From: Propionibacteriaceae bacterium
Lineage (GTDB): Bacteria > Actinomycetota > Actinomycetes > Propionibacteriales > Propionibacteriaceae
Reading direction: 5' to 3'
Assembly (NCBI GenBank): GCA_031265875.1
Contig: JAISCA010000048.1
Span: forward strand, 1 to 64,000
DNA: 64,000 nucleotides
Shown piece by piece: positions 52,222 through 61,264 of this stretch; the first letter of the stretch is position 1, and each line of letters begins with the position of its first letter. The notes under the pieces are model-generated. The model was not told the origin of the DNA and did no database searches. It saw only the letters and a list, made by a program, of their open reading frames with translations. Both the position numbers and the translations under genes were made by a program.

Positions 52222-53318
52222 CAGCAGACCTCCGGATGCTCGGAGCACCACCGCCGATACAGATCGACGTTGGCCAAATGCTCCTCGTAGGTGGTGGCGA
52301 AGCGGGTCTCGCCGCTGTTGAGGTCGACCGTGACCCAATACAACCAATCGCCCTCGGCCGGGTGTAGGGCGGCGTTCAAGGCGGCCCGGCCGGGGCTATT
52401 GATCGGCGTGGGGGGCAACCCATGATGCAAATATGTATTGTATGGAGTGTCGGTGTCCAACTCGACCTGGCTGGGATTGACGTTGCCGGTCATGTTCAAG
52501 CCATAGCTGACGCTGGTGTCGACTTGCAGAGGCATGTCCCGGGCCAGCCGGTTGTAGATCACGCGGGCGGCCTTGGGCCGGTCCTCCTCCCGGTTGACCT
52601 CGGCTTCGACGATGCTGGCCACGATCACCACTTGGTAGGGCGTCAGCCCCAGTTCGGCGGCCCGGTCCTCCAACTCGAGCTCACGGGCGATCTCGCCGAA
52701 ACGGGTGGTCATCCTCGACAGCACGCTGGTGGCCTGCATCGGCATCTCATAGGTGTCGGGGAAGAGGAAGCCCTCGGCTTGGCCGCCGGAGTAGGACGGC
52801 AGGCCGATCAGCGATGGATCGCTCTGGGCTGCGGTCAGGGCGGCTTCGAAGTCGGACCGGGGCAGACCGGTGGCCTCGACTAAGCGGTCCAGCGTCAGCC
52901 AGATGGCCCGCCCCTCTGGGATTGTCACCATGGAACGTTCGACCTGATTGGACGGGTCCAGCAGGATGTCCAAGGCGACGGCGGCCGGCAGGCGGGTGCG
53001 CATCCGGTAACGGCCGGCCTGGACGATGGGGTCGTGCATCCGATTGGCCAAGCGGATGAAGGTGGTGGCCGACTTGATGACGTCTTGCTCTTGGCAGATC
53101 TGGGCCACCCGGGTCAGCCCAGCTCCCTCCGGCACCGTCACGATGACCTCGACCTCGCCTTGGCCGATGTAGTCGTCCTCCTCCCGCCACTGCATGTAGC
53201 GGTCATAAACCTTGTTGCCGACGTAGAGACCGCCGCCGATCAGCACCACAAGGCTGATCAGGACGGCGACGCCGCTCTTGATCCGCTGCCCGGGGGTGGG
53301 CGAACCCGATTTCCTCAC
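52221..53318 (-). CDS. mltG: endolytic murein transglycosylase MltG
   Basis: A 365-aa envelope enzyme that cleaves nascent glycan strands. One N-terminal transmembrane helix (about 17-32) anchors it, followed by a LysM-like subdomain and the YceG catalytic domain with the essential Glu in VIVASIVEAEVNREEDRP. GTG start preceded by GGAG. It lies just after ruvX and is coupled to aroE. Confidence 0.94.
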   Translation of the reverse strand: MRKSGSPTPGQRIKSGVAVLISLVVLIGGGLYVGNKVYDRYMQWREEDDYIGQGEVEVIVTVPEGAGLTRVAQICQEQDVIKSATTFIRLANRMHDPIVQAGRYRMRTRLPAAVALDILLDPSNQVERSMVTIPEGRAIWLTLDRLVEATGLPRSDFEAALTAAQSDPSLIGLPSYSGGQAEGFLFPDTYEMPMQATSVLSRMTTRFGEIARELELEDRAAELGLTPYQVVIVASIVEAEVNREEDRPKAARVIYNRLARDMPLQVDTSVSYGLNMTGNVNPSQVELDTDTPYNTYLHHGLPPTPINSPGRAALNAALHPAEGDWLYWVTVDLNSGETRFATTYEEHLANVDLYRRWCSEHPEVC

Positions 53319-53795
53319 TTAGTCTCCTTCGATCGGCTCTGGGATGACGCGCAGGGCCAAAGCCTGACCGGCCCGTTGGGCGGCCAGGACGTAGTCCAAG
53401 ATACCGACCGCGGCCTGTTGATCGACAATCTGGCGCTGCTGACGCGCCGCCCGGCCGGCCTCGCGCAAGCGCCGGCTGGCCTCGACCGTGGTCCAACGCT
53501 CGTCCACCAGATAGACCGGCCGATCGATCCGGCCGGCCAACTGGGCCGCCAGCTGCGCCACCTTGTGGGCGGCTGAGCGAGGGCGCCCGTCTAGGCTGAC
53601 CGGCCAACCGACCACGACGGCGCTGGGCTGGAAACGCTCCACCAATTCCTCCAGCTGGGCCCAAGGCTGGCCGGCCGCGACGGTCGTGACGGGCCAGGCC
53701 AGACCGCCGTCCCGGTCGCAAGCGGCCACTCCGATCCGGCGCTGGCCGAAGTCCAGGGCCAGTTTGACGCCGCCGGGCAGCGCCTCGACCGTCAC
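53319..53795 (-). CDS. ruvX: putative pre-16S rRNA nuclease / Holliday junction resolvase (YqgF)
   Basis: A 158-aa RNase H-fold protein with LALDFGQRRIGVAACD, VVGWPVSLDG and VYLVDERWTTVEA, the acidic residues of the YqgF family. It processes 16S rRNA 5' ends in E. coli. GTG start overlaps the alaS stop. Confidence 0.93.
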   Translation of the reverse strand: MTVEALPGGVKLALDFGQRRIGVAACDRDGGLAWPVTTVAAGQPWAQLEELVERFQPSAVVVGWPVSLDGRPRSAAHKVAQLAAQLAGRIDRPVYLVDERWTTVEASRRLREAGRAARQQRQIVDQQAAVGILDYVLAAQRAGQALALRVIPEPIEGD

Positions 53796-56467
53796 GCCTG
53801 CGCCGCGCCCACGGCTTGGGCCACGGCCTCCAGAGCGGCTTGGGCTTGACTGGCGTCGACGCCGCCGCCCTCCGCCATGTCGTCGCCGCCACCGCCGCGA
53901 CCGCCCAGGCGGGCGGCCGCCAGCTCGACCAAGGCCTTGGCCTTGAGACCGAGCCTCTGGGCGGCGGCGGTGGTCGCCACCACCACCGTCGGCTTGGCCC
54001 CGCCGGTCGACACCAGACAGATCACGGCCGGGCCCTGGGCCAGGCGACCGCGCAACTCACTGGCCAGAGCCCGCCCGGGCGCCGCGGCGCTGTCCAGCCG
54101 GGCCCCGATCCAAGTCACCTGGGAGATGGGCTGGGCCGAGGCCAGCAAGCGGTCGGCCTGAGCCTGGGCCTGAGCCGCCGTCAAGTCGGCGATGGTCTTC
54201 TCGGCCTGCTTGAGCTGGCTCATGAGCTTGGCCACCCGGTCGGCCAACTGGTCCGGCTGGACCCGCAGGATGTCGGTCAGATTGGCCACTAGGGCGCGTT
54301 CGGCCGCCAGGCGGTCGAAGGCTTCGGTCGAGACCAAGGCTTCGACCCGGCGCACTCCGGAGCCGACCGACTGCTCCCCCACCAGGGTGAACAAGCCGAT
54401 CTGGCCGGATTGTCCGACGTGGGTGCCGCCGCACAGCTCGCGCGACCAGGCGCCGCCCATCTCGACCATGCGCACGATGTGGCCGTACTTCTCCCCGAAC
54501 ATGGCCATGGCGCCTAGCTCCTTGGCCTCGTCCAGCGGTAGTTGACGGGTGGTGACGGGCAATTGCCGCCGGATGGCCTGGTTGGACAGACCCTCCACCT
54601 CGGCCTTGAGGTCGTCGCTCAGACCGACCGTGCTGGAGAAGTCGAAACGTAGATAACCGGGCTTGTTGTACGAACCAGCCTGAGTGGCGGTCGGACCGAG
54701 CAATTGACGCAGCACGGCGTGGACGACGTGGGTGGCCGAGTGGGCCTGACAGGAGCCGAAGCGAGCCTCGGCGTCGACGCTGGCGGTGACCAGATCGGAG
54801 ACCGCCACGGCGCCGTCGGTGACGACCCCCCGATGGACGATCAGACCAGGCACTGGGCGCTGCACATCGACCACGTCGACGCTCAGACCGTGACCGGTGA
54901 TGACGCCGGCGTCGGCGTCCTGGCCGCCCGATTCGGCGTAGAAGGGGGTCTCAGCCAAGACGATCTCGACCGTTTGGCCGACCTCGGCTTGACGCACTGG
55001 CCGGCCGTCCAGGATCAGGCCGCGCACCCCGGTCTCAACCTTCAACTCGTCGTAACCCAGGAAGACTGTCTCACCGCTCCGCCGCAGGTCGGCGTAGACC
55101 TCGGTCGAGATTAGATTGCCCTTCTTCGCCCGGGCGTCCAGCTTGGCCCGCTGCTTCTGCTCCGCCATCAGGGAGCGGAAGCCCTCGGCGTCGACCGCGA
55201 TGCCGTGTTCCTCGGCCATCTCCAAGGTCAGGTCGATCGGGAAACCGTAGGTGTCATGGAGCCGGAAGGCCTTGTCGCCGGACAGCTGCGAGCCGCCCTC
55301 GCGGCGCAAGGCGGCCACGTTGGCGTCGAAGATACGGGTGCCCTCGGTCAAGGTGCGCCGGAAGGAGTCCTCCTCGGCGTAGGCCAAGAAGGAGACCCGC
55401 TCCCACTGTTGATCGATCTCCGGGTAGGAGGCCCGCATCACATCGCGCGAGACCGGCAGCAGTTCGGGCAGGACCGGGTCGGTCACACCCAACATGCGCA
55501 TCGACCGGATGGAGCGGCGCAAGAGCCGACGCAGGACGTAACCGCGCCCCTCGTTGCCTGGCGTCACCCCGTCGGTCAACAACATCAAAGAGCTCCGGAT
55601 GTGGTCGGCCACCACCCGCATCCGGACGTCGTCCAAGCTGGAGGCGGCCTGGCCGCCGTCGCGGTTGTACTCCCGGCCGGACAGCGCGACCGCTTGGGCG
55701 ATGACCGGCCAGACCTCGTCGATCTCGTACATGTTGTCGACGTTCTGCTTCAGCAGGGCGACCCGCTCTAGACCCATGCCGGTGTCGATGTTCTTACGCG
55801 GCAGGGGGCGCAGGATGTCGAAGTCCTCCTTGGCCCGGACCTGGCTCAGCTCCTCCTGCATGAAGACCAGGTTCCAGATCTCCAAGAAGCGGTCCTCGTC
55901 CACGACCGGGCCGCCGTCAGGGCCGTACTGCGGCCCCCGGTCGATGTAGATCTCAGAGCAGGGCCCACCCGGACCGGGCACGCCCATGTGCCAGTAGTTG
56001 TCCTTCAAACCTCGGGTCTGGACCCGCTGGCGCGGCACGCCGACCTGGACCCAGAGGTCGATGGCCTCGTCGTCGCCCTCCAAGGCGGTGACCCAGACCC
56101 GCTCCGGATCGAAGCCGTAACCACCCTGTGACTCCGGTCCGGTGACCAGCTCCCAAGCGAAGGCGATGGCGCCTTCCTTGAAGTAATCGCCGAATGAGAA
56201 GTTGCCGTTCATCTGGAAGAAGGTGCCGTGCCGGGTGGTCTTGCCGACTTCCTCGATGTCGAGTGTGCGGACGCATTTCTGAACCGAGGTGGCACGGTCG
56301 AAAGGAGCCGGCTCGGTACCGACGAAATACGGCTTGAAGGGCACCATGCCAGCGTTGACGAACAACAAGGTGGGGTCGTTGTAGAGCAGTGAGGCGGAGG
56401 GAACGACCTCGTGACCCTTGCTGCGGAAGAAGTCAAGGAAACGACGGCGGATCTCTGAGGTTCTCAT
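53792..56467 (-). CDS. alaS: alanyl-tRNA synthetase
   Basis: A full-length 891-aa class II synthetase. The N-terminal aminoacylation core has FLDFFRSKGHEVVPSASL and FFQMNGNFSFGDYFKE. The editing domain has the zinc-binding HSATHVVHA and CGGTHVGQSG motifs. A C-terminal oligomerisation domain ends with the GGGGDDMAEGGG glycine-rich DHHA1 loop. GAAGGA precedes the ATG. Confidence 0.97.
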   Translation of the reverse strand: MRTSEIRRRFLDFFRSKGHEVVPSASLLYNDPTLLFVNAGMVPFKPYFVGTEPAPFDRATSVQKCVRTLDIEEVGKTTRHGTFFQMNGNFSFGDYFKEGAIAFAWELVTGPESQGGYGFDPERVWVTALEGDDEAIDLWVQVGVPRQRVQTRGLKDNYWHMGVPGPGGPCSEIYIDRGPQYGPDGGPVVDEDRFLEIWNLVFMQEELSQVRAKEDFDILRPLPRKNIDTGMGLERVALLKQNVDNMYEIDEVWPVIAQAVALSGREYNRDGGQAASSLDDVRMRVVADHIRSSLMLLTDGVTPGNEGRGYVLRRLLRRSIRSMRMLGVTDPVLPELLPVSRDVMRASYPEIDQQWERVSFLAYAEEDSFRRTLTEGTRIFDANVAALRREGGSQLSGDKAFRLHDTYGFPIDLTLEMAEEHGIAVDAEGFRSLMAEQKQRAKLDARAKKGNLISTEVYADLRRSGETVFLGYDELKVETGVRGLILDGRPVRQAEVGQTVEIVLAETPFYAESGGQDADAGVITGHGLSVDVVDVQRPVPGLIVHRGVVTDGAVAVSDLVTASVDAEARFGSCQAHSATHVVHAVLRQLLGPTATQAGSYNKPGYLRFDFSSTVGLSDDLKAEVEGLSNQAIRRQLPVTTRQLPLDEAKELGAMAMFGEKYGHIVRMVEMGGAWSRELCGGTHVGQSGQIGLFTLVGEQSVGSGVRRVEALVSTEAFDRLAAERALVANLTDILRVQPDQLADRVAKLMSQLKQAEKTIADLTAAQAQAQADRLLASAQPISQVTWIGARLDSAAAPGRALASELRGRLAQGPAVICLVSTGGAKPTVVVATTAAAQRLGLKAKALVELAAARLGGRGGGGDDMAEGGGVDASQAQAALEAVAQAVGAAQA

Positions 56468-56511
56468 GCTGGTCCTTCGGTGCTGGACAGTTGGGGTGAT
56501 GGTGGGGCGGC

Positions 56512-56733
56512 TCAGGCCAGGCCGGCTCGCTGGCGCAACTCCAGCTCGGCCTCGCGGCGGGCTTGGGCGAAGACGCTCAGACAGTGACCGGCCCGCTGCG
56601 CCAACTCGGCCCCCGCCCGTCCGGCTTGGCCGACCAAGCTGCGCGGCGTGGCCTGGGCCAACAACCGTCGACCGCGTAGAACGACGACGGCGCCGACGGT
56701 GGCCCCGAGTCCGAACCAGAACAAACGACGCAC
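56512..56733 (-). CDS. small membrane protein, DUF6167-like
   Basis: About 73 aa starting RRLFWFGLGATVGAVVV, a single N-terminal membrane helix followed by a basic and then an amphipathic Ala/Gln/Glu-rich helix. Such a protein is regularly found between DUF948 and alaS in actinobacteria. The GTG at 56733 (GAGGG upstream) is preferred over the ATG at 56763, which overlaps the DUF948 gene. Function is unknown. Confidence 0.65.
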   Translation of the reverse strand: MRRLFWFGLGATVGAVVVLRGRRLLAQATPRSLVGQAGRAGAELAQRAGHCLSVFAQARREAELELRQRAGLA

Positions 56734-56741
56734 GGCTGCCC

Positions 56742-57119
56742 TCACTTCTTCCAGCTCCGCCAAGCCCGTTTGGCGGCCTGACCCAGGGCGGCTAGCTTGA
56801 TGAAAGGCACGGCCACGGTGTCGGCCACCAGGCGGGAGACCCGGGCGGCGTCACCGGCCACGGCCGAGACATGGCCCGAGACCTGGGCCACGTCCTCGGT
56901 CACGACCGCCAGCTTGCCCAGCTCCTGGTTGGTGGCTGTGACGGTGCCCTCCAATTCGGCGATGACGGGGATGGTGCTGTCGGTGACCTCTTTGACCGCC
57001 CGCCGCAACTCGTCCATGACCTTGCTGAGACGGATCAAAGGCAGCCCGACGGCGCCGACCAAGAGCAACAGGGCGATGGCGGCGATCAAGCCGGCGATAC
57101 CTCCCAAGGTGACATCCAT
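56742..57119 (-). CDS. DUF948 membrane protein
   Basis: A 125-aa protein with an N-terminal transmembrane helix (about 6-30) and a long amphipathic helix with heptad-like spacing (VTDSTIPVIAELEGTVTATN, then VAQVSGHVSAVAGDA), as in the DUF948 family. Its place between rarA and alaS is conserved in actinobacteria. Function is unknown. Confidence 0.85.
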   Translation of the reverse strand: MDVTLGGIAGLIAAIALLLLVGAVGLPLIRLSKVMDELRRAVKEVTDSTIPVIAELEGTVTATNQELGKLAVVTEDVAQVSGHVSAVAGDAARVSRLVADTVAVPFIKLAALGQAAKRAWRSWKK

Positions 57120-57195
57120 GCCAGCCGTCTCCTCCCCGATTCAGCGCCGACCCGACCGGACGACAATCAAGCGCTAGCGTAGTCCACTAGTCGGC

Positions 57196-58575
57196 TCAAG
57201 TCGCCTCGGGCGCGGTGGCCGAACGGCCCAAGCACTGTTCGATCAGCTCCAGTCGCTGAGCTAGCTGAACCTCTTGGCCCCGGTCGCTGGGCTGGTAGTA
57301 GCGGGCTTGGGCCAGATCGTCGGGCAGATAGGTCTGAGGGGCGACCCCATGCGGCCAGTCGTGGGCGTAGCGGTAGTCCAGGCCGTGGCCGAGGCGGGCG
57401 GCCGAACTGTAATGGGCGTCGCGCAGGTGGGCAGGCACCGGTCCGCCCCGGCCGGCTCGGACGTCGGCCAGAGCGGCGTCGATGGCCTGGATGACCGCGT
57501 TCGATTTCGGCGCCGTGGCGCAGGCCACGACCGCCTGAGCCAAGTTGATACGAGCCTCCGGCAGACCGATCAGCTGGACCGCCTGGGCCGCCGCCACACA
57601 GAGGGGCAGGACCTGGGGGGCGGCCATGCCGATGTCCTCGCTGGCCAGCACGATCAGGCGCCGGGCGATGAAACGGGCGTCCTCGCCGGCGGCGATCATG
57701 CGGGCCAGGTAGTGCAAGCCGGCTTGCACGTCGGAGCCCCGGATCGACTTGATGAAGGCCGAGACGACGTCGTAGTGCTGGTCGCCGGCGGCGTCGTAGC
57801 GCAGGGGGGCCCGGTCCACCGCCTGGGCCACGATCTGAGCTGTGATCTGACGGCTGTCTTGGGCGTCGGCCCCGGCGGCGGCCTCCTCTAAGTAGGTCAG
57901 CAGGCGGCGGGCGTCGCCACCGGCCAGCCGGACCAAATCGGCGCGGGCCGACTCCTCCAGCCGATAGGGCCGCCCTTGGCCGTCGCGCAAACCGACTGGA
58001 TCGTGCAGGGCCCGGTCGACCAACTGATCCAAGTCCTCCAGGCTGAGCGGCTCCAAGGTCAAGAGCAGGGAACGCGACAGCAGAGGCGCGATGACGGAGA
58101 AGGAGGGGTTCTCGGTGGTGGCCGCGATCAGCGTGACGATGCGGTTCTCCACCGCCGGCAGCAGGACGTCCTGCTGGGCCTTGGAGAAACGATGCACCTC
58201 GTCGATGAACAAGACCGTGGCCCGCCCCCGGGCCAGTTCGGCCCGAGCCTGGTCGAGGGCGGCCCGGACCTCTTTGACGCCAGCCGTGACGGCGCTCAAC
58301 TCGACGAAACGGGCCCCGGCGCTCCGCGAGACGACCGCTGCGATGGTGGTCTTGCCGACCCCAGGCGGACCCCACAGGAAAACCGACATGGGCTGCCCGG
58401 CGGCCAATCGTCGCAGCGGCGAACCGGGTCCCAAGAGCTGACGCTGACCGATGATCTGGTCGATCTGGCGGGGCCGCAAGCGAACCGCCAGGGGGGACTG
58501 GGGACCGACGTCGCCCAGCGAGCCTCTGGGCGACGAGGCCGGGACGATCAGGTCGCCGAAGAGGTCCTCGCTCAC
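57196..58575 (-). CDS. rarA: replication-associated recombination protein A (AAA ATPase)
   Basis: The 459-aa clamp-loader-like ATPase acts at stalled replication forks. Walker A WGPPGVGKTT near residue 70, Walker B VLFIDEVHRFSKAQQD and sensor ATTENPSFSV are all visible, with the C-terminal tetramerisation domain (YAHDWPHGVAPQ). GTG start. The start region is divergent from padR, 83 bp apart. Confidence 0.95.
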   Translation of the reverse strand: MSEDLFGDLIVPASSPRGSLGDVGPQSPLAVRLRPRQIDQIIGQRQLLGPGSPLRRLAAGQPMSVFLWGPPGVGKTTIAAVVSRSAGARFVELSAVTAGVKEVRAALDQARAELARGRATVLFIDEVHRFSKAQQDVLLPAVENRIVTLIAATTENPSFSVIAPLLSRSLLLTLEPLSLEDLDQLVDRALHDPVGLRDGQGRPYRLEESARADLVRLAGGDARRLLTYLEEAAAGADAQDSRQITAQIVAQAVDRAPLRYDAAGDQHYDVVSAFIKSIRGSDVQAGLHYLARMIAAGEDARFIARRLIVLASEDIGMAAPQVLPLCVAAAQAVQLIGLPEARINLAQAVVACATAPKSNAVIQAIDAALADVRAGRGGPVPAHLRDAHYSSAARLGHGLDYRYAHDWPHGVAPQTYLPDDLAQARYYQPSDRGQEVQLAQRLELIEQCLGRSATAPEAT

Positions 58576-58598
58576 AGGCTCAGTCTAAGCGCGCCCGC

Positions 58599-58646
58599 TT
58601 GACCGGATTCGACCCCAAGGATATCGTTATATCGTTCGTTCTATCG
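58599..58646 (+). promoter_or_regulatory. padR promoter with overlapping TATCG-repeat operator
   Basis: TTGACC (58599-58604), a 17-bp spacer and TATCGT (58622-58627) form a promoter 32 bp before the padR ATG. TATCG occurs three times, at 58622, 58630 and 58642, covering the -10 and start site. This AT-rich cluster resembles PadR-family auto-operators. Confidence 0.55.
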
Positions 58647-58658
58647 ATTAGGAGAGTC

Positions 58659-59285
58659 ATGTTCCCCTTCGCTGACCCCAGCCACCCCCATTCCGGCCGC
58701 CATGGCCACCACCGTCATACCCATCACCGTCAAGGCCACTTCCGTCCCGGCTGGGGCGGTCCCGGTTTGGACGGTCCCGGCGATCTACGCGACTTCTTCG
58801 AGCTCTTCGGCGGTCGCCACCGGGGCGGGCAGCGCGCCCGCCGGGGCCAATTGCGTGATTCCATCTTGGTCTTGTTGGCCGACCAGCCCCGCAACGGCTA
58901 TCAGCTGATGGCCGAGTTGAGCCAACGCACTCTGGGCGCCTGGCACCCCAGCCCCGGCGCGGTCTATCCCTGCCTCAACCAGTTGACCGACGAGGACTTG
59001 ATCGAGTCGGTCGATCTGGACGGGCAGAAGTGCTTCCAATTGACCGAGGCCGGCCAGCGGGCCGCCGCCGAGGTGGCCGGCGAGCCTTGGGCCGATCACA
59101 AGGGGCACCCCTGGCACCCCGAGCCCGAGGCCAAGACCGCCCTGAACGAGTTACGTCAACTCGGCCTGGCCCTACGCACCGCTGTCAGCACCGGCGACGC
59201 GGTCCAGCTCGGGGCCATCGCCACCGAGGTGGCCAATTGCCGCCGGGCCATCTTCGCCATCTTGGCTCAGGCCCCTGAGAACTGA
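58659..59285 (+). CDS. PadR-family regulator with His-rich N-terminus (NfeR/YqjI-like)
   Basis: A 208-aa transcription factor. The first 25 residues hold about ten histidines (HPHSGRHGHHRHTHH), then a Gly/Arg linker. A PadR winged helix (about 60-135: RDSILVLLADQPRNGYQLM ... YPCLNQL) and a helical C-terminus follow. This layout matches E. coli YqjI/NfeR, a nickel-responsive repressor, so metal sensing is a reasonable inference. AGGAGA precedes the ATG at 58659. No cognate ferric reductase or transporter is adjacent. Confidence 0.82.
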   Translation: MFPFADPSHPHSGRHGHHRHTHHRQGHFRPGWGGPGLDGPGDLRDFFELFGGRHRGGQRARRGQLRDSILVLLADQPRNGYQLMAELSQRTLGAWHPSPGAVYPCLNQLTDEDLIESVDLDGQKCFQLTEAGQRAAAEVAGEPWADHKGHPWHPEPEAKTALNELRQLGLALRTAVSTGDAVQLGAIATEVANCRRAIFAILAQAPEN

Positions 59286-59329
59286 TCCCAACTAGCGGTG
59301 ACCCGGTCGGTCTCCGCCGCCTGCGACTG

Positions 59330-59368
59330 GACCGGTCTGACCTGGCTTCGCCCTGGGTCAGGCCGGTC
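59330..59368. terminator. bidirectional terminator between padR and aspS
   Basis: GACCGGTCTGACCTGG and the near-complementary CTGGGTCAGGCCGGTC (G-U pairs tolerated) enclose a short loop with TTCG. It lies in the convergent gap and overlaps the aspS stop codon. Confidence 0.6.
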
Positions 59369-61145
59369 GGGCCGTCTCGGGCGGAGGAGCGTCGACTCCG
59401 GCTTCCCGCCGTTGTTGAACGGTGATAGGGGCCGGAGCCGCCGTCAACGGATCGAAGCCGTTGCCCGATTTGGGGAAGGCGATGACATCCCGGATCGACT
59501 CGCTGCCAGCCAACAGGGCCGTCACCCGGTCCCAGCCGAAAGCGATGCCGCCATGGGGCGGGGCGCCGTAAGCGAAGGCGTCGAGCAGGAAGCCGAATTT
59601 CTCTTGGGCCTGGGCCGGGTCCAGCCCCATGACCGCGAAGACCCGCTCTTGGACCTCGCGGCGGTGGATCCTGATCGAGCCGCCGCCGATCTCATTGCCG
59701 TTGCAAACGATGTCGTAGGCGTAGGCCAAGGCCGCTCCGGGGTCGCTGTCGAAGCTGTCCATGGACTCCGGTTTGGGCGAGGTGAAGGCATGGTGGACGG
59801 CCGTCCACTGGCCCGATCCCAGGGCCACGTCACCGGAGGCCTCCGCCTCGCTGACCGGTTTGAACAAGGGCGCGTCGACCACCCAGAGCAGACTCCAGGC
59901 GGCCGGGTCGATCAGGCCTGAACGGCGGCCGATCTCGTCCCGGGCCGCCCCCAGCAGGGCTTGCGACTTGGCCTTGGGCCCGGCCGCGAAGAAGATGGCG
60001 TCACCGGGCTGGGCCCCGACCCGCTCGGGCAAGCGCTCCAACTCGGCGGCTGACAGGTTCTTGGCCACTGGGCCGCCCCAGTCGCCGTCCGGGGAGATCG
60101 TGATGTAAGCCAGCCCCCGGGCGCCGCGCTGACGGGCCCAATCCTGCCAGGCGTCGAACTGACGGCGGGGCAGATCGGCCCCGCCGGCCATCACCACGGC
60201 GCCGACGTAAGGAGCCTGGAAGACCCTGAAGTCGGTCTCGGCGAACAAGTCGGTGACCTCGTGGATCTCCAAAGCGAAGCGCAGATCGGGCTTGTCCGAG
60301 CCGTACCGGTCCATCGCCTCGGCGTAGGTCAGACGGGGCAGAGGGCGACTCAGCTCGACCCCGATCAGACGCCACAAGGCGACCAAGATCTCCTCCGCCA
60401 ATCCGATCACGTCCTCCTGATCGACGAAGCTGAGTTCGATGTCGAGTTGAGTGAACTCAGGCTGCCGATCGGCCCGGAAGTCCTCGTCCCGGTAGCACCG
60501 CGCGATCTGGTAGTAGCGCTCCAGCCCGGCCACCATCAGAAGCTGTTTGAACAGCTGGGGCGACTGCGGCAAGGCGTACCAAGAACCGGGGGCCAAACGG
60601 GCTGGGACTAGGAAGTCACGCGCCCCCTCCGGCGTCGAACGGGTCAGAGTGGGCGTCTCGACCTCGACGAAGTCATGTTCGGCCAAGACCTGGCGGGCGG
60701 TCTGATTGATCCGTGAGCGCAGTCTCAGGGCGGCCGCCGGACCGGGCCGGCGTAGGTCCAGATAGCGGTGCTTGAGGCGGACCTCCTCCCCCACGTTGGA
60801 CCGCTCGTCCAGCGGGAAAGGCAGGTTGGCCGAAGGATTGAGGATCTCGATGGCCTGGACCACGACCTCGATCTGACCGGTCGCCATGGCCGGGTTGACC
60901 GTGTCCTGGGAGCGGGCTTCGACCCGGCCCCAGATGGCCACGCAGAACTCCTGACGCAGCTTGTGCGCGCCCAGCTCTTCCACCAGTTCCTCGCGCACCA
61001 CGGTCTGGACCACCCCGGAGGCGTCGCGCAAGTCGAAGAAAACGACTCCGCCGTGGTCACGGCGGACGGCGATCCAGCCGGTCAAGACGACGTCGAGGCC
61101 AATGTCGCTGAGACGGAGTCGGCCAGCTAGATGGGTGCGCAGCAC
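59358..61145 (-). CDS. aspS: aspartyl-tRNA synthetase
   Basis: The 595-aa bacterial-type enzyme has an N-terminal OB-fold anticodon-binding domain ([15 protein letters not shown]), the class II core with [20 protein letters not shown] and [16 protein letters not shown], a GAD insertion, and the C-terminal [10 protein letters not shown] motif 3. Whether it also charges tRNA-Asn cannot be judged here. GTG start with GAAGGA upstream. The 119-bp gap to hisS shows no T-box or other leader I can recognise. Confidence 0.96.
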   Translation of the reverse strand: MLRTHLAGRLRLSDIGLDVVLTGWIAVRRDHGGVVFFDLRDASGVVQTVVREELVEELGAHKLRQEFCVAIWGRVEARSQDTVNPAMATGQIEVVVQAIEILNPSANLPFPLDERSNVGEEVRLKHRYLDLRRPGPAAALRLRSRINQTARQVLAEHDFVEVETPTLTRSTPEGARDFLVPARLAPGSWYALPQSPQLFKQLLMVAGLERYYQIARCYRDEDFRADRQPEFTQLDIELSFVDQEDVIGLAEEILVALWRLIGVELSRPLPRLTYAEAMDRYGSDKPDLRFALEIHEVTDLFAETDFRVFQAPYVGAVVMAGGADLPRRQFDAWQDWARQRGARGLAYITISPDGDWGGPVAKNLSAAELERLPERVGAQPGDAIFFAAGPKAKSQALLGAARDEIGRRSGLIDPAAWSLLWVVDAPLFKPVSEAEASGDVALGSGQWTAVHHAFTSPKPESMDSFDSDPGAALAYAYDIVCNGNEIGGGSIRIHRREVQERVFAVMGLDPAQAQEKFGFLLDAFAYGAPPHGGIAFGWDRVTALLAGSESIRDVIAFPKSGNGFDPLTAAPAPITVQQRREAGVDAPPPETARPA

Positions 61146-61264
61146 GGTGTGGTCCTTCGGATCGCTGGTGGATGGACAGCGGTCAGCCTACTACCAGCGC
61201 CAGCGGCGGCCAGGCCTCGTGGCCTACCTCCAGTGGTCCGCCGCCTGGGCCGGTCCGCCGGCCA

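Noticed and set aside
61146..61264. T-box or leader RNA upstream of aspS
   Set aside because: The 119-bp gap has GC-rich inverted segments but no T-box core sequence or Stem I features.
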